Shown: in pieces, positions 1 to 8,617 of the stretch
Position numbering within the stretch: position 1 is the first letter of the stretch
How the letters are laid out: the number at the start of each line of letters is the position of its first letter
Assembly (NCBI GenBank): GCA_026932425.1
Contig: JAIXKN010000057.1
Span: 1 to 40,961, forward strand
Direction of reading: 5' to 3'
Origin: Burkholderiales bacterium
GTDB lineage: Bacteria; Pseudomonadota; Gammaproteobacteria; Burkholderiales; Burkholderiaceae_C
Length of the DNA stretch: 40,961 nucleotides
Notes under the pieces: generated by a model
Told to the model about the DNA's origin: nothing
The model's database searches: none
Seen by the model: only the letters and a program-made list of their open reading frames with translations
Program-made: the position numbers and the translations under genes

Positions 1-1162
1 TCAGCGGCACGTGCTTGTAGGCGGCGGCGTGCAGCACGAGCTGCGGGCGCCAGCGAATGAAGATCTGGCGCATCTGCGCCAGGTCGCGCACGTCGCCGAT
101 CAGGCGCACGAGCTCGACCCCGGGGTGGTTGGCCGAGAGCTCCTGCTCGATCGTGTAGAGGTTGAACTCGCTCAATTCGACCAGCACCAGACGAGCAGGC
201 GCGTAGCGCACGAGCTGGCGGGAGAGCTCGCTGCCGATGCTGCCGCCGGCGCCGGTGACGAGCACCGTGGCGCCGCACAGGATCTCGCCGATGCCGGCTT
301 CGTCGAGCTGCACCGGCGCGCGGCCGAGCAGGTCCTCGGGCTCGATGCGGCGCAGGCGCTCGAGGCTGCGCCCTTCGCGCAGCTCCTCGATCGTCGGCAC
401 GGTGAGCACCGGCAGGCCGGTGTCGGTGGCCAGTTCCAGCGCGCGGCGACGCTGCTCGGCGGTCGCCGAGGGCAGCGCGACGATCACATGCGTGGCCCTG
501 GCGCGCAGGGCCGGGTCCGCAACCGCGGAGAGCGGGCCCAGCACCCGAACGTCGCCGATGCGCGCGCCCTGCTTGGCCGGATCGTCATCGAGCAGGCCCA
601 GCACCGTCCATCCCTGTTCGTGGATGCCGGCCAGCATCATGCGCGCCGCCGCGCCCGCGCCCATCACGATCGCGCGGCGCGCCGCTGTGAGCTCGCCGGC
701 CGTGTGCACGCGCACCTGCTCCCACAGCATGCGGTAGACGATGCGCGCAAGGACCAGGCCCATCAGCGTGACGATGGGATGCAGCGCCAGCACCGCACGC
801 GGCACCGCCCGCAGGCCCAGGCCCATCACCATCGCCGCCGCGAGCGTGCCGACGACGAGGCAGGCGATGGTCAGGCGCCGCACCTCGGCAAAGCCGGCGA
901 AGCGCCACAGGCTCGTGGGCAGGCGCAGCGCACCGAGCGCGATCAGATAGAGCAGCACGATCCCGGCGAGCACCGCGCTGTCGTAGTCCGGGCGCGCGCT
1001 CAGCCAGCGCTCGAAGCCCAGGCGAAACAGATAGGTGACGTTCCAGGCGAGCACGACGACGATCGCGTCGAGCAGCAGCGACAGCAGCACGCGGTGCGGC
1101 CGCAGGCGCGCGAGCCAGGCGTCCAGCCGGTGCCAGATCGTGGTCGATGCCGTGGCCGTCAT
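1..1162 (-). CDS. Nucleoside-diphosphate sugar epimerase/dehydratase, CapD/WbpM/PglF type (3' end beyond window)
   Basis: Membrane-anchored NDP-sugar 4,6-dehydratase that would make the 4-keto intermediate for an amino-deoxy sugar. Only about 387 N-terminal residues are in the window, against roughly 600-660 for the family. Visible are a multi-pass hydrophobic N-terminus (residues about 20-130), a first Rossmann-like domain beginning VMGAGAAARMM near residue 165, and the catalytic Rossmann domain with VTGAGGSIGSELSRQ near residue 301. The fragment ends at the conserved AAAYKHVPL segment of the active site. The ATG overlaps the stop of the upstream sugar transferase by 4 bases (ATGA), so the two are translationally coupled; this pairing is common in capsule and O-antigen loci. 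The family is secure. Whether the substrate is UDP-GlcNAc is inferred from the aminotransferase and acyltransferase in the same operon. Confidence 0.93.
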   Translation of the reverse strand, partial: MTATASTTIWHRLDAWLARLRPHRVLLSLLLDAIVVVLAWNVTYLFRLGFERWLSARPDYDSAVLAGIVLLYLIALGALRLPTSLWRFAGFAEVRRLTIACLVVGTLAAAMVMGLGLRAVPRAVLALHPIVTLMGLVLARIVYRMLWEQVRVHTAGELTAARRAIVMGAGAAARMMLAGIHEQGWTVLGLLDDDPAKQGARIGDVRVLGPLSAVADPALRARATHVIVALPSATAEQRRRALELATDTGLPVLTVPTIEELREGRSLERLRRIEPEDLLGRAPVQLDEAGIGEILCGATVLVTGAGGSIGSELSRQLVRYAPARLVLVELSEFNLYTIEQELSANHPGVELVRLIGDVRDLAQMRQIFIRWRPQLVLHAAAYKHVPL

Positions 1163-1785
1163 GCGTCGTGTCTCTTGTCGTGTCTCTTGCCCAGGCCGAG
1201 CAGCACCCCCAGCGTGCGCGCGATGACGCAAAGGTCGCTCCAGAGCGTCGCGTGCTCGGCGTAATCGACGGCTGTTGCAAGCTTGATCGGCAGGATGTGC
1301 TGGATGTATTCGCGCTCGGGATCGGCAGCAGCAGCCAGGCGCGCCGCTTCGTCGAGGTTTTCGAGCGACGAGAGATCGGTGATGCCCGGCCGCACGGCAA
1401 GCGCCCGCTCGCGCAGCGCCGGCGGGTAATGCTGCACGTAGCCCGGCACTTCGGGGCGCGGGCCGACCAGGCTCATGTCGCCGCGCAGCACGTCGATGAG
1501 CTGCGGCAGCTCGTCGAGCCGCGTGCGCCGCAGCCAGCGGCCGCTTCGCGTGATACGCGCGTCGGCGCCGACGGTGAGCGGCGGGCCGAGCGCCGGTGCG
1601 TCGCTCACCATCGTGCGGAACTTGTGGATGCGAAACGGCCGCCCGAAGCGGCCGACGCGCTCCTGGCGGAAGAACACCGGCCCGGGCGAATCGAGCCGGA
1701 TGATGAGCGCCAGCAGCAGCAGCAAGGGTGAGAGCAGCACGAGGGCCAGCGCCGCGCCGAGCAGGTCGAAGGCGCGCTTGGGCAT
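1159..1785 (-). CDS. Undecaprenyl-phosphate sugar-1-phosphate transferase (WcaJ/PglC family)
   Basis: Initiating glycosyltransferase that moves a sugar-1-phosphate from an NDP-sugar to undecaprenyl phosphate at the inner membrane, starting repeat-unit assembly. The 208 residues match the short PglC-like form, without the extra N-terminal membrane domain of long WcaJ proteins. Visible are one hydrophobic segment (about 7-29), the conserved PGPVFFRQERVG stretch, KFRTM near 55-59, the catalytic Asp-Glu pair at 91-92 (RRTRLDELPQL) and SLVGPRPE near 105-112. The start is the ATG of MPKRAFDLLGA; the in-frame sequence upstream does not resemble protein of this family. It lies 22 bases after the Uma2 gene and overlaps the dehydratase gene by 4 bases. 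The short form suits a diNAcBac or similar amino-sugar phosphate, but the substrate is inferred. Confidence 0.95.
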   Translation of the reverse strand: MPKRAFDLLGAALALVLLSPLLLLLALIIRLDSPGPVFFRQERVGRFGRPFRIHKFRTMVSDAPALGPPLTVGADARITRSGRWLRRTRLDELPQLIDVLRGDMSLVGPRPEVPGYVQHYPPALRERALAVRPGITDLSSLENLDEAARLAAAADPEREYIQHILPIKLATAVDYAEHATLWSDLCVIARTLGVLLGLGKRHDKRHDA

Positions 1786-1807
1786 GCCGGGGCGCACGGG
1801 AGACGGA

Positions 1808-2371
1808 TCAGCCCGCCGGCGGATCGACGCCGTCGAAGACCTGCGCGAGCGGCACGCTGCAGCCGAGGCTCGCCAGCTCCAGCTCCGGAGCATCGCTCAT
1901 GTCGTGCAGCACCCAGAGGTTCTCGTCGTTGCGACGAAAGCCTTCGACGCTGCGCGCGTCGGGGTCGACGAGGATGTACTCGCGCAGCGAGGGCAGGCGG
2001 CGGTAGGCAGCGAACTTGAGGCCACGATCGAAGGCCTGCGTCGACGGCGAGAGCACTTCGACGACGAGCGTCGGCGCGCGGAAGATCATTTCGGTGGCGA
2101 GGTCGGCCTTGTCGCAGGTGACCATCAGGTCGGGATAGAAGACGGCGTCGTCCTCGATCTGCAGCTTCATGCCTTCGGAGAAGACCTGGCAGGGTGAACC
2201 TTCGAGCTGCTGCATCAGACGATGCGCGAGGTTCAGGACGACTCGGCCATGTGCTCGACGCGCGCCCACCATGGCAAATATCTCGCCGCGATAGAACTCG
2301 TTCTTCTCCGGTTGCTGGTTCTCCCAGGCCAGATAGTCCGCCAAGTTCATCCGCTGCTGCGCCAGGGCCAT
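1808..2371 (-). CDS. Uma2 family (DUF820) putative restriction-endonuclease-fold protein
   Basis: A 187-residue protein of the Uma2/DUF820 family, which has a PD-(D/E)XK nuclease fold and mostly unknown biological role. The family hallmarks are present: YRGEIFAMVGA near the N-terminus, FYPDLMVTCD with Asp81, VVEVLSPST with Glu105, then Asp115 and Lys119 in DRGLKFAAYRR, and EYILVDPDAR near the end. The catalytic core therefore looks intact. The ATG chosen has a near-perfect ribosome binding site; an upstream ATG eight codons earlier lacks one. It sits between the aminotransferase (40-base gap) and the sugar transferase (22-base gap), on the same strand, and is probably co-transcribed with them. 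Nothing links it biochemically to polysaccharide synthesis, so it may be a passenger. Confidence 0.9.
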   Translation of the reverse strand: MALAQQRMNLADYLAWENQQPEKNEFYRGEIFAMVGARRAHGRVVLNLAHRLMQQLEGSPCQVFSEGMKLQIEDDAVFYPDLMVTCDKADLATEMIFRAPTLVVEVLSPSTQAFDRGLKFAAYRRLPSLREYILVDPDARSVEGFRRNDENLWVLHDMSDAPELELASLGCSVPLAQVFDGVDPPAG

Positions 2372-2376
2372 GGTCG

Positions 2377-2384
2377 TCACCTCC
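2377..2384 (-). promoter_or_regulatory. Strong Shine-Dalgarno for the Uma2 gene
   Basis: On the minus strand GGAGGTGA lies 5 bases before the ATG at 2371. This is eight consecutive matches to the anti-Shine-Dalgarno sequence, unusually strong for this window. It decides the start codon and suggests that the Uma2 gene is well translated. Confidence 0.8.
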
Positions 2385-2411
2385 GGTGGCGGCATTGTGC
2401 CGTTCAGCCGC

Positions 2412-3572
2412 TCAGCCCCTCAGCACCGCCCGCACCGCGTCGACGACGCGCTCGACGTCGGCGTCGCTCATGCGCGTGTAGATCGGCAGGCTGACCAGTC
2501 GTTCATAGGCGCGCTGACTCTGCGGAAACTGCTCGGGACGCAGCCCGTAGCGCTCGCGCCAGTAGGGGTGCAGGTGCAGCGGGATGTAGTGCACGCTGCA
2601 GCCGATGCCGCGCTCGAAGAGCGCCTCGATGAAGCGGTCGCGCGCGATGCCGGCGTCGTCCGCCAGGCGGATCGCGTACAGATGCCAGGCGTGCAGGTCA
2701 CCCGCCGCGGGCTGAGGCGGCAGCACGATGGGCAGGCCGGCGAAACCGGCGTCGTAGCGCGCGGCGATCTCGGCGCGGCGCTGCTGGAAGGCGCGCACGC
2801 GCTGCAGCTGGTGGAGGCCCAGCGCCGCGGCGATGTCGGTCAGGTTGTACTTGAAGCCCGGCGCAACGATCTCGTAGGCCCAGCTGGGCACCTTGGCGGT
2901 GAAGCGGTCGAAGGCGTCGCGGCTGATGCCGTGCAGGCGCATCACGCGCGCGCGCTCGGCCAGCCGGGCATCGCGCGTGACCAGCATGCCGCCCTCGCCG
3001 GTCGTCATGGTCTTGTTGGCGTAGAAGCTGAAGACGGTGGCGTCCGAATCGAAGGTCCCGACGAGCCGCCCGCCATGCGTGCTCGGCAGCGCGTGCGCGG
3101 CATCCTCGACGACGGCCAGACCATGCGCCCGCGCCAGCCGCAGCACGGCGAGCATGTCCACCGCAAGGCCGCCGTAGTGCACCGGGATGATCGCCTTGCT
3201 GCGCGGCCCGATGGCCGCCTCGAGCTGCTCCAGATCCAGGCACAGCGTCGCCGGGTCGATGTCGATCAGCCTGACGTCGGCCCCCAGGTAGCTCACGACT
3301 TCGGCGGTCGCGGTGAAGGTGTGCGTGGTCGTGATGACCTCGTCGCCGGGGCCTATACCCAGGCCTTCGAGCGCCAGGTGCAGCCCCGCGGTGGCCGAGT
3401 TGACGGCAATCGCCTGCAACTCCGGGTCGCCGAGGAAGGCGCCGAAATCCGCCTCGAAGCGCCGCGCCTTGGGGCCGGTGGTGATCCAGCCCGAGCGCAG
3501 CGTGTCGACGACCTCGGCGATCTCGGCTTCACCGATCTCGGGCAGGGCGAAGGGGAGGAAGGGAAGAGTCAT
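2412..3572 (-). CDS. DegT/DnrJ/EryC1/StrS family PLP-dependent sugar aminotransferase
   Basis: PLP enzyme of 386 residues expected to transaminate a 4-keto (or 3-keto) NDP-sugar with glutamate as donor. Visible are the substrate-loop motif [14 protein letters not shown] (27-40), the phosphate-contacting [12 protein letters not shown] (58-68), Asp157 in VVEDAAHA for the pyridine nitrogen, and the Schiff-base Lys187 in [15 protein letters not shown]. The length is normal. The start is the ATG of [15 protein letters not shown], where family homology begins; the longer reading frame adds no recognisable sequence. It follows the methyltransferase gene on the same strand. Together with the CapD-type dehydratase, the acyltransferase and the PglC-like transferase it would form an amino-sugar pathway of the PglF/PglE/PglD/PglC kind. 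Which ring position is aminated cannot be told from sequence alone. Confidence 0.93.
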   Translation of the reverse strand: MTLPFLPFALPEIGEAEIAEVVDTLRSGWITTGPKARRFEADFGAFLGDPELQAIAVNSATAGLHLALEGLGIGPGDEVITTTHTFTATAEVVSYLGADVRLIDIDPATLCLDLEQLEAAIGPRSKAIIPVHYGGLAVDMLAVLRLARAHGLAVVEDAAHALPSTHGGRLVGTFDSDATVFSFYANKTMTTGEGGMLVTRDARLAERARVMRLHGISRDAFDRFTAKVPSWAYEIVAPGFKYNLTDIAAALGLHQLQRVRAFQQRRAEIAARYDAGFAGLPIVLPPQPAAGDLHAWHLYAIRLADDAGIARDRFIEALFERGIGCSVHYIPLHLHPYWRERYGLRPEQFPQSQRAYERLVSLPIYTRMSDADVERVVDAVRAVLRG

Positions 3573-3657
3573 CGCTTGTGATGCCCGGATCTTATGCCCC
3601 GCAGCCGTCCCCGGCGGCCGGAGCACGTGCCATTGACCCCCATGCCTTTCGATGGGT

Positions 3658-4353
3658 CTACCCCTTGTCGATCCTCACCAGCACATGCGTGCGCAGCAGC
3701 GGCAGGGCGTTCAGCAGTGGCAGCAGACGCGGGTGCAGGCGTGCGGCGGCGCGGGCCAGCGGCGGGGCGAGCGTGACGCGGCGGGCGTCCAGGCGGCCTT
3801 GCGGGAAGAGCTCTCGCACGCGCGAGAGCGGCACGCCGCGCACGTCGGGGTTGCGCGGGTTGTCGACGGTGAAGTCGTACCAGAGGATGGCGCCGCCGGG
3901 CGCAAGCCAGCGCCACATCGCGTCGGCCAGGCGCTGCTGGAAGGCGTCGTCGAGCAGCGAGGAGAAGACGGTGGCCTGCAGCACGAGGTGCTGGCTGCCC
4001 GGCGCGATGTCGGCCTGCGTCGCGTCGCCTTCGATCAGGCGCAGCGCCGCGGGCAGGCGCGCGCGTGCCTGCCGCGCGCGCTCGGGCAGCAGCTCGATGC
4101 CCTGCAGGTGCTGCGGCGCGAAGCCCAGTTGCAAGAGTTCGAGCAGGTTGCCGCCGCTGCCGCAGCCGACTTCGGTCAGGCGCAGGTTTTCCACCGAGCG
4201 GATGCCCGCGCGCGCCAGCAGCATCCGCAGCGCGCGCTGGCGTTCCTGCAGCGCGTACTGGACTTCAGGGCGCAGCGGGTCGTAGCGCGCATCGGCCGCA
4301 CGGCGGCGGGCGTAGCGCGCGGCGACGGCCTCGGGTTCGTCGTTCACTCCCAT
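3658..4353 (-). CDS. Class I SAM-dependent methyltransferase in polysaccharide locus
   Basis: A 231-residue Rossmann-fold methyltransferase. Motif I is [16 protein letters not shown] (about residues 58-73), followed by the acidic-loop sequence [17 protein letters not shown] and by a post-motif stretch GDATQADI. A catalytic-domain strand [18 protein letters not shown] follows near residue 160. Such genes in glycan clusters usually methylate a sugar hydroxyl or cap a chain, but the substrate here is unknown. ATG at 4353 was preferred over a TTG two codons upstream. It lies 13 bases downstream of the GT2 gene and is followed by the aminotransferase gene, so it is part of the operon. Confidence 0.85.
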   Translation of the reverse strand: MGVNDEPEAVAARYARRRAADARYDPLRPEVQYALQERQRALRMLLARAGIRSVENLRLTEVGCGSGGNLLELLQLGFAPQHLQGIELLPERARQARARLPAALRLIEGDATQADIAPGSQHLVLQATVFSSLLDDAFQQRLADAMWRWLAPGGAILWYDFTVDNPRNPDVRGVPLSRVRELFPQGRLDARRVTLAPPLARAAARLHPRLLPLLNALPLLRTHVLVRIDKG

Positions 4354-4366
4354 CGGCAAGGCGCCC

Positions 4367-5401
4367 TCACCGCGTCAGCCGCGTGCTCCCTTCGCCCTGG
4401 CCGAAACGCCCGCGCCAGGCGTCCCAGATGCCGCGCGCGAAACCCAGGCCGTAGGAGAAATGCATGCAGGCGTATGCCCAGCCGATGGCGAGCCATTGAC
4501 CCGGCTCCCGCCAGGGCGGCGCCAGCCGCGCCGCGCTGCCCAGCGCCATGCCGGCGTAGACCGCGATCAACGCCGCCAGCGCGCTCCACGCGGGGCGCCA
4601 GGCCAGCCCCCATACCGCAAGCAAGGCGGCCAGCGCGATGAAGCCAAAAGGCATCAGGTGGCGCGCAGAGGCCGGAAGACGGTGCTTGCGGATCACGGCA
4701 AGCTTCCAGTAGCCGTACTGCCAGAACTGCCTCGCCAGCGCGGTGAAGGAGGCGCGCGGCGTGTACCAGCTCCTGATCGTCGGGCTCTGCCAGACCCGCC
4801 CGCCGCTGCGGCGGATGCGCAGATTGAGTTCGTCGTCCTGGTTGCGCACCAGTGCTTCGTCGAAGCCGCCCAGGCGCAGCAGCTCGGCGCGTCGCCAGGC
4901 GCCGAGGTAAACGGTATCGACTTCGCCCTCGAACTCGACGCGACGCGAGGCTGCGCCGCCCGAGCCGAAGCCGCTGGCGAAGGCGCGCGCGATCGCACGG
5001 CCGATCGCACGCGCGCGCCCGGCGCTGGCCTGCGGCATCCAGGGCCCGCCGACGCAGGTGGCTCCGGTGGCGGCGAGCACCCGCACGCACTGGCGCACGT
5101 AGTCCTCGGCGTAGACGGTGTGCACGTCCATGCGCACGATGACCTCGCCCTCCGCCCGCGCGACCGCGCGGTTCAACCCGGTGGAGACGATGCGCCCCGG
5201 GTTGTCGATGACGAGCAGCCGCCGGTCCGCGGCCGCGCGCTCGGAGAGGCGCTCCCGCGTGCCGTCGTCGCTCGCGCCGTCGGCCACGACGAGCTGCAGC
5301 GTGTCGCCGGGTTCCAACTGCTGCGCGAACACCGAATCCAGGAAGGCATCGACGTACGCCCGCTCGTTGCGACACGGCACGATGATGCTGATGCAGGTCA
5401 T
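4367..5401 (-). CDS. Glycosyltransferase family 2, ExoA-like, with C-terminal membrane segments
   Basis: Cytoplasmic-face inverting glycosyltransferase that would add one sugar to the lipid-linked repeat unit. The GT-A domain shows SIIVPCRNE at 5-13, ADGASDDGT at 40-48, a metal-binding DxH (MDVH, 91-94) in place of DxD, and the acceptor-site NQDDEL at 187-192. After residue about 245 come two or three hydrophobic segments ending in a short basic tail, as in succinoglycan ExoA-type enzymes. The length is 344 residues. Its ATG overlaps the GT4 stop by 4 bases, indicating coupled translation. The donor and acceptor sugars cannot be deduced. Confidence 0.93.
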   Translation of the reverse strand: MTCISIIVPCRNERAYVDAFLDSVFAQQLEPGDTLQLVVADGASDDGTRERLSERAAADRRLLVIDNPGRIVSTGLNRAVARAEGEVIVRMDVHTVYAEDYVRQCVRVLAATGATCVGGPWMPQASAGRARAIGRAIARAFASGFGSGGAASRRVEFEGEVDTVYLGAWRRAELLRLGGFDEALVRNQDDELNLRIRRSGGRVWQSPTIRSWYTPRASFTALARQFWQYGYWKLAVIRKHRLPASARHLMPFGFIALAALLAVWGLAWRPAWSALAALIAVYAGMALGSAARLAPPWREPGQWLAIGWAYACMHFSYGLGFARGIWDAWRGRFGQGEGSTRLTR

Positions 5402-6471
5402 CGCCGCCGCTCCAGCAGCTCGCGATAGAGCGCATCCATGCGGTCCATCTGCGCGGTGCGGCTGCCCTCGCGACGGATGCGCTCGAGCTGTGCCGCGGCA
5501 ATACGCGCCGCGCGCGCCGGATCCGCCGCCAGCGCCTCGAGCCTCGCTGCAAGGTTCGAGGTGAGCGCATCGGCATCATCGCCGGCTGCGATCTGCAACG
5601 GATCGGCGTCGAGCCAGCGGCGGTTCGCCGGCAGGTCGCTCGCGATCACCGGCAGCCCGCAGGCCATGCTCTCGAGCACCGAGACCGAGGTGGCGTCGCT
5701 CTGCGGAACCGACACGCTGACGTGGCTGCGCTGCATGACCGCGATCATCGCCGCATCATCGACGCGGCCGTGGAAGTGCGTGCAAGCCGCAAGGCCCAGC
5801 GCGTCGACGAGGGCGCGGAGCTGCGCCTGGCCGCTGCCGCCGCCGAGCAGATGCAGCGCCACCGGCCGCCCCCGGGCCAGCGCCGCGACCGCGCGCACGA
5901 TGACGTCGATGCGATAGCTGGGTTCCCAGCTGCGCAGGCTCACGACACTGAACGGTGCTGCCGGCGGCGGCTGCGGGGCCGGAACGAAGCGGTCGAGCTC
6001 GACACCCCAGTGCAGCAGCTCGCGCGGTACGCGCGGCGCCATCGCGGCGCTGATCGAAAGCAGCTCCTCCGCGTCGCCGGTCACGAGGTCGGCCCGGCGC
6101 AGGGTCCAGCGCGTGAGCGCGCGCAGCAAGGAACTCTGCTGCGGCGTCACGAGCAGGTCGCTGCCCCAGGCGGTCATCACTCGCGGTCGATTCGCCTGCG
6201 ACGCGGCGAGGAAACCGTAGGAAGTCACGTAGTGCGCGTGCACGATGTCGGGCGCAAGCGCGGCAACGGCGCGCGCGGCCTCGCCGCGCCGCCACAGCCA
6301 GTCGCTCGAGCGACGCACCGGTGCAAGCACGCGCTGATCGACCCCGTCGATCGGCGCCGGCCGCGCGGTGACGAGCGAGACGCGCCAGTTCCGCGCCAGC
6401 ATCTCACCCGCCCAGCGACGCACGTGCGGGCTGGTCGCGTCGCCGAGCAGGGTCAGGTGAGGCTCAGCCAT
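5398..6471 (-). CDS. Glycosyltransferase family 4 (GT-B fold)
   Basis: Retaining glycosyltransferase of 357 residues. The N-terminal GT-B half has the acceptor-side DIVHAHYVTSYGFLAA and MTAWGSDLL segments. The C-terminal half carries the donor-binding strand SVVSLRSWEPSYRID and the family signature ATSVSVLESMACGLPVIAS, in which the second Glu of the E-x7-E motif is kept and the first position is Asp/Ser-like. The start was placed at the ATG of MAEPHLTLLGD; the longer frame adds twelve mostly arginine residues and no homology. The gene overlaps the acyltransferase by 8 bases and the GT2 gene by 4, so all three are in one transcript. Confidence 0.92.
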   Translation of the reverse strand: MAEPHLTLLGDATSPHVRRWAGEMLARNWRVSLVTARPAPIDGVDQRVLAPVRRSSDWLWRRGEAARAVAALAPDIVHAHYVTSYGFLAASQANRPRVMTAWGSDLLVTPQQSSLLRALTRWTLRRADLVTGDAEELLSISAAMAPRVPRELLHWGVELDRFVPAPQPPPAAPFSVVSLRSWEPSYRIDVIVRAVAALARGRPVALHLLGGGSGQAQLRALVDALGLAACTHFHGRVDDAAMIAVMQRSHVSVSVPQSDATSVSVLESMACGLPVIASDLPANRRWLDADPLQIAAGDDADALTSNLAARLEALAADPARAARIAAAQLERIRREGSRTAQMDRMDALYRELLERRR

Positions 6472-7072
6472 CGGCGCGCGTCTTCGTCCCCGGCGCGAGC
6501 GGGTCAAGGTCCCCTGCAGCCCAGGCGTCGTAGGCCCGCCGCACCTCGGGATGCGCGTCGAGCCAGGGCCGGTCCAGCTCGCGCGTGTCGCCTACCACCC
6601 GCGCCGGCTGGCCAGCGACGATGGCGAAATCCGGCACTTCGCCGGCGACGTAGCTGTAGGCCTTGACGAGCACGCCGCGGCCGATGCGGCTGCCGGCCAT
6701 CACGACCGAGTGCGGCCCGATGAAGCTGTAGGCGCCGATCCACGTTGCCGCGCGCATGAAGCCCGGCGGGTCGCTGCTGCCCCAGTAATCCCGACCGGCC
6801 AGGCGCAGCGCCTGATGGCTGCTGTGCGTGAGCAGCGCGCAGTGCGTCGTGACCTGCACGCCCTCGTCGATGCGCAGTCCGCCGGAGGCATCGATCAGGT
6901 TGAAATGGCCGATGAAGACGTGATCGCCGATCTCGAGGCGGTCGGGCGATTCGATGCGCGTGGCGCTGCTGATGCGCGTGTGCGGCAGCCAGGTGCCGTC
7001 GCTGCGGCGCCAGCCATAGAGCATGCGCGGACCGAACAGGGCACGCCAGCGGCCTTGCAGCCATTCGCGCAT
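6464..7072 (-). CDS. Acyltransferase with left-handed beta-helix (hexapeptide repeats), WbbJ/CapG type
   Basis: A 202-residue trimeric acyltransferase that would O- or N-acetylate a sugar using acetyl-CoA. Irregular hexapeptide repeats run from about residue 40 (IGDHVFIGHFNLID) to about 165 (IGRGVLVKAYSYVAG, VPDFAIVAGQPARVVG). The latter is the usual coil ending of WbbJ/LpxA-like enzymes. A His-rich loop, THSSHQA near residues 81-87, is the likely catalytic site. Its ATG shares one base with the flippase stop (TGATG), so translation is coupled. It could acetylate the amino sugar made by the DegT aminotransferase or decorate the finished unit; sequence does not decide. Confidence 0.9.
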   Translation of the reverse strand: MREWLQGRWRALFGPRMLYGWRRSDGTWLPHTRISSATRIESPDRLEIGDHVFIGHFNLIDASGGLRIDEGVQVTTHCALLTHSSHQALRLAGRDYWGSSDPPGFMRAATWIGAYSFIGPHSVVMAGSRIGRGVLVKAYSYVAGEVPDFAIVAGQPARVVGDTRELDRPWLDAHPEVRRAYDAWAAGDLDPLAPGTKTRADG

Positions 7073-8376
7073 CAGCGCCGCCCTCCCCCACCCAGCCGCG
7101 ATGCCAGCGATGCCAGCGATGCTACGCTGCGCAAGTCCATGTGCAAGTCGGGGCTCGGCCGCCACAGGGTGGCGAGCGGCAAGCCAGCCTCGCGCGCGAA
7201 GCGCCAGGCGAGCACGGCGACGCTTACGGCATAGGCGAGGCTTGCGGCCAGCGCGGCGCCCGCACTGCCCAGGCGCGGCACCAGCAGCAGCGCGAGCCCC
7301 GCGTTGAGCAGCAGCGAGAGCATCGCCACCTGCCCCGGCACCTGCGGTCGCCCGAGCTGATTGGTGAACCAGGCGGAGAGCGAGCCGGCCGCACCGAAGA
7401 GCAGCACGCCCGGCAGCAGCAGCGCCAGCGGCAACAGGCTGCCCGCGTAAGCCGGCCCGAGCACGCGCGGCACCAGCAGCCAGGCTGCAAGCCAGAGCAG
7501 CGGCGCGGTCGGGATCAGCGCCGCGATGCCAAGCTGCATCACGCGCAGCGTGAGCGCCGCCGCCGCGTCGCGCTCGGGCCGGCCGATGCGCCCGTACGCG
7601 GCTTGCGTGAGCGAACCCGAAACGAACCACAGCAGTTCGGCAACGACGATGGCGATCGAATAGACGCCGGTGGCCGAGAGGCCCAGCATCCGCTCGACGA
7701 TGAAGAGGCCGACCCGGTAGTTCAGCAGCGCAACGAGATTGGTGATGCCGATCGTGGCGACGAAGCCCGTGTGGCCGCGCAATGCCGCAAGATCCGGAGC
7801 AGCAAGCCTCCCATTCCGCCACAGCCAGATCAGAAGACCCGCGGCAACGACCGACTTGGCGAGCACCCAGGCGAGCAGCACCGCAGCCAGTTGCACGCGC
7901 TGCAGCAGCGCGACCGTGACGATCAGAAGGAGCGCGAGCATCGGCGGCGCCAGAGACAGCCGCGCCATCGGCAGCATGCGCCCCGCGCCCAGCCACAGGC
8001 CCTGCAGGTTGGGCGTCTGCAGCAGCAGGGGCGCTGCCAACGCCAGCAGCCAAAGCCAGTGGTAGGCCGGTGGTCCCCAGCGCGACAGGGCCAGCAATGC
8101 CAGCCCTGCGAGCACGCCCAGCAGTGCCGCCGCCAGCACCACCGCGGCCGCAAGCGCCTGGGGCCAGGATTCGCTGCGCGACACCTGCCGCGCCAACACC
8201 ATGCCCAGGCCCGAGCACAGCGCCAGCAGCACGCCCTCGACGCTCGTGAAGAGCGCGAACGCGCCCTGGGCCTCGGTGCCGATGCGCGCGACGATCGCGG
8301 TGATCGCCAGCATCAGTGCCACGCCGAGCACCCGCGTCGCCAGGTTGACGAGCGTGCCGCGGGCAACGCTGTCCAT
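7072..8376 (-). CDS. Polysaccharide flippase, Wzx/MATE-MurJ superfamily (lipopolysaccharide biosynthesis protein)
   Basis: Integral membrane protein of 434 residues that is expected to flip the lipid-linked repeat unit across the inner membrane. It is rich in Leu/Ala/Val and has about twelve hydrophobic segments spread over the whole length. The N-terminal amphipathic MDSVARGTLVNLATRVLG is the usual opening of O-antigen flippases. The start is the ATG at that point; the preceding in-frame sequence is arginine- and proline-rich and not membrane-like. It is the first gene of the operon as seen here, so the promoter probably lies in the 241-base region between it and lysS. No clear -10/-35 pair was found there. 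Confidence 0.9.
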   Translation of the reverse strand: MDSVARGTLVNLATRVLGVALMLAITAIVARIGTEAQGAFALFTSVEGVLLALCSGLGMVLARQVSRSESWPQALAAAVVLAAALLGVLAGLALLALSRWGPPAYHWLWLLALAAPLLLQTPNLQGLWLGAGRMLPMARLSLAPPMLALLLIVTVALLQRVQLAAVLLAWVLAKSVVAAGLLIWLWRNGRLAAPDLAALRGHTGFVATIGITNLVALLNYRVGLFIVERMLGLSATGVYSIAIVVAELLWFVSGSLTQAAYGRIGRPERDAAAALTLRVMQLGIAALIPTAPLLWLAAWLLVPRVLGPAYAGSLLPLALLLPGVLLFGAAGSLSAWFTNQLGRPQVPGQVAMLSLLLNAGLALLLVPRLGSAGAALAASLAYAVSVAVLAWRFAREAGLPLATLWRPSPDLHMDLRSVASLASLASRLGGGGRR

Positions 8377-8617
8377 CGATGGCCCGGAAGCGTTCAGTGG
8401 ATCAAGCCTGCGCGCCGCAGGCGGAAATCCCTTCGCGATCGGGCTCCGTTGCCGGTGCGCTCGGGAGGGTTCGGCGCAGCTCCACGCTGGACAAGGCGCA
8501 GCGGGCGAGCTGCAGTGATCGGCCATGCGGTCATCGGGCAACGCCGGCGAAACGTCGAATTGTAAGCGGCCACTCCGGGTCGACACCTAGAATTCGACCG
8601 ACTTCAAGGCCCTGACG

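Noticed and set aside
1808-2371. The Uma2 gene as part of a restriction-modification or toxin-antitoxin system
   Set aside because: No DNA methyltransferase, specificity subunit or antitoxin-like gene is adjacent; the nearby SAM methyltransferase (3658-4353) lacks the DPPY/NPPF motifs of DNA methylases.
8560-8593. Possible lysS promoter: TTGTAA with TAGAAT downstream
   Set aside because: The spacer is 22 bases, too long for a sigma-70 promoter, and neither box is supported otherwise.
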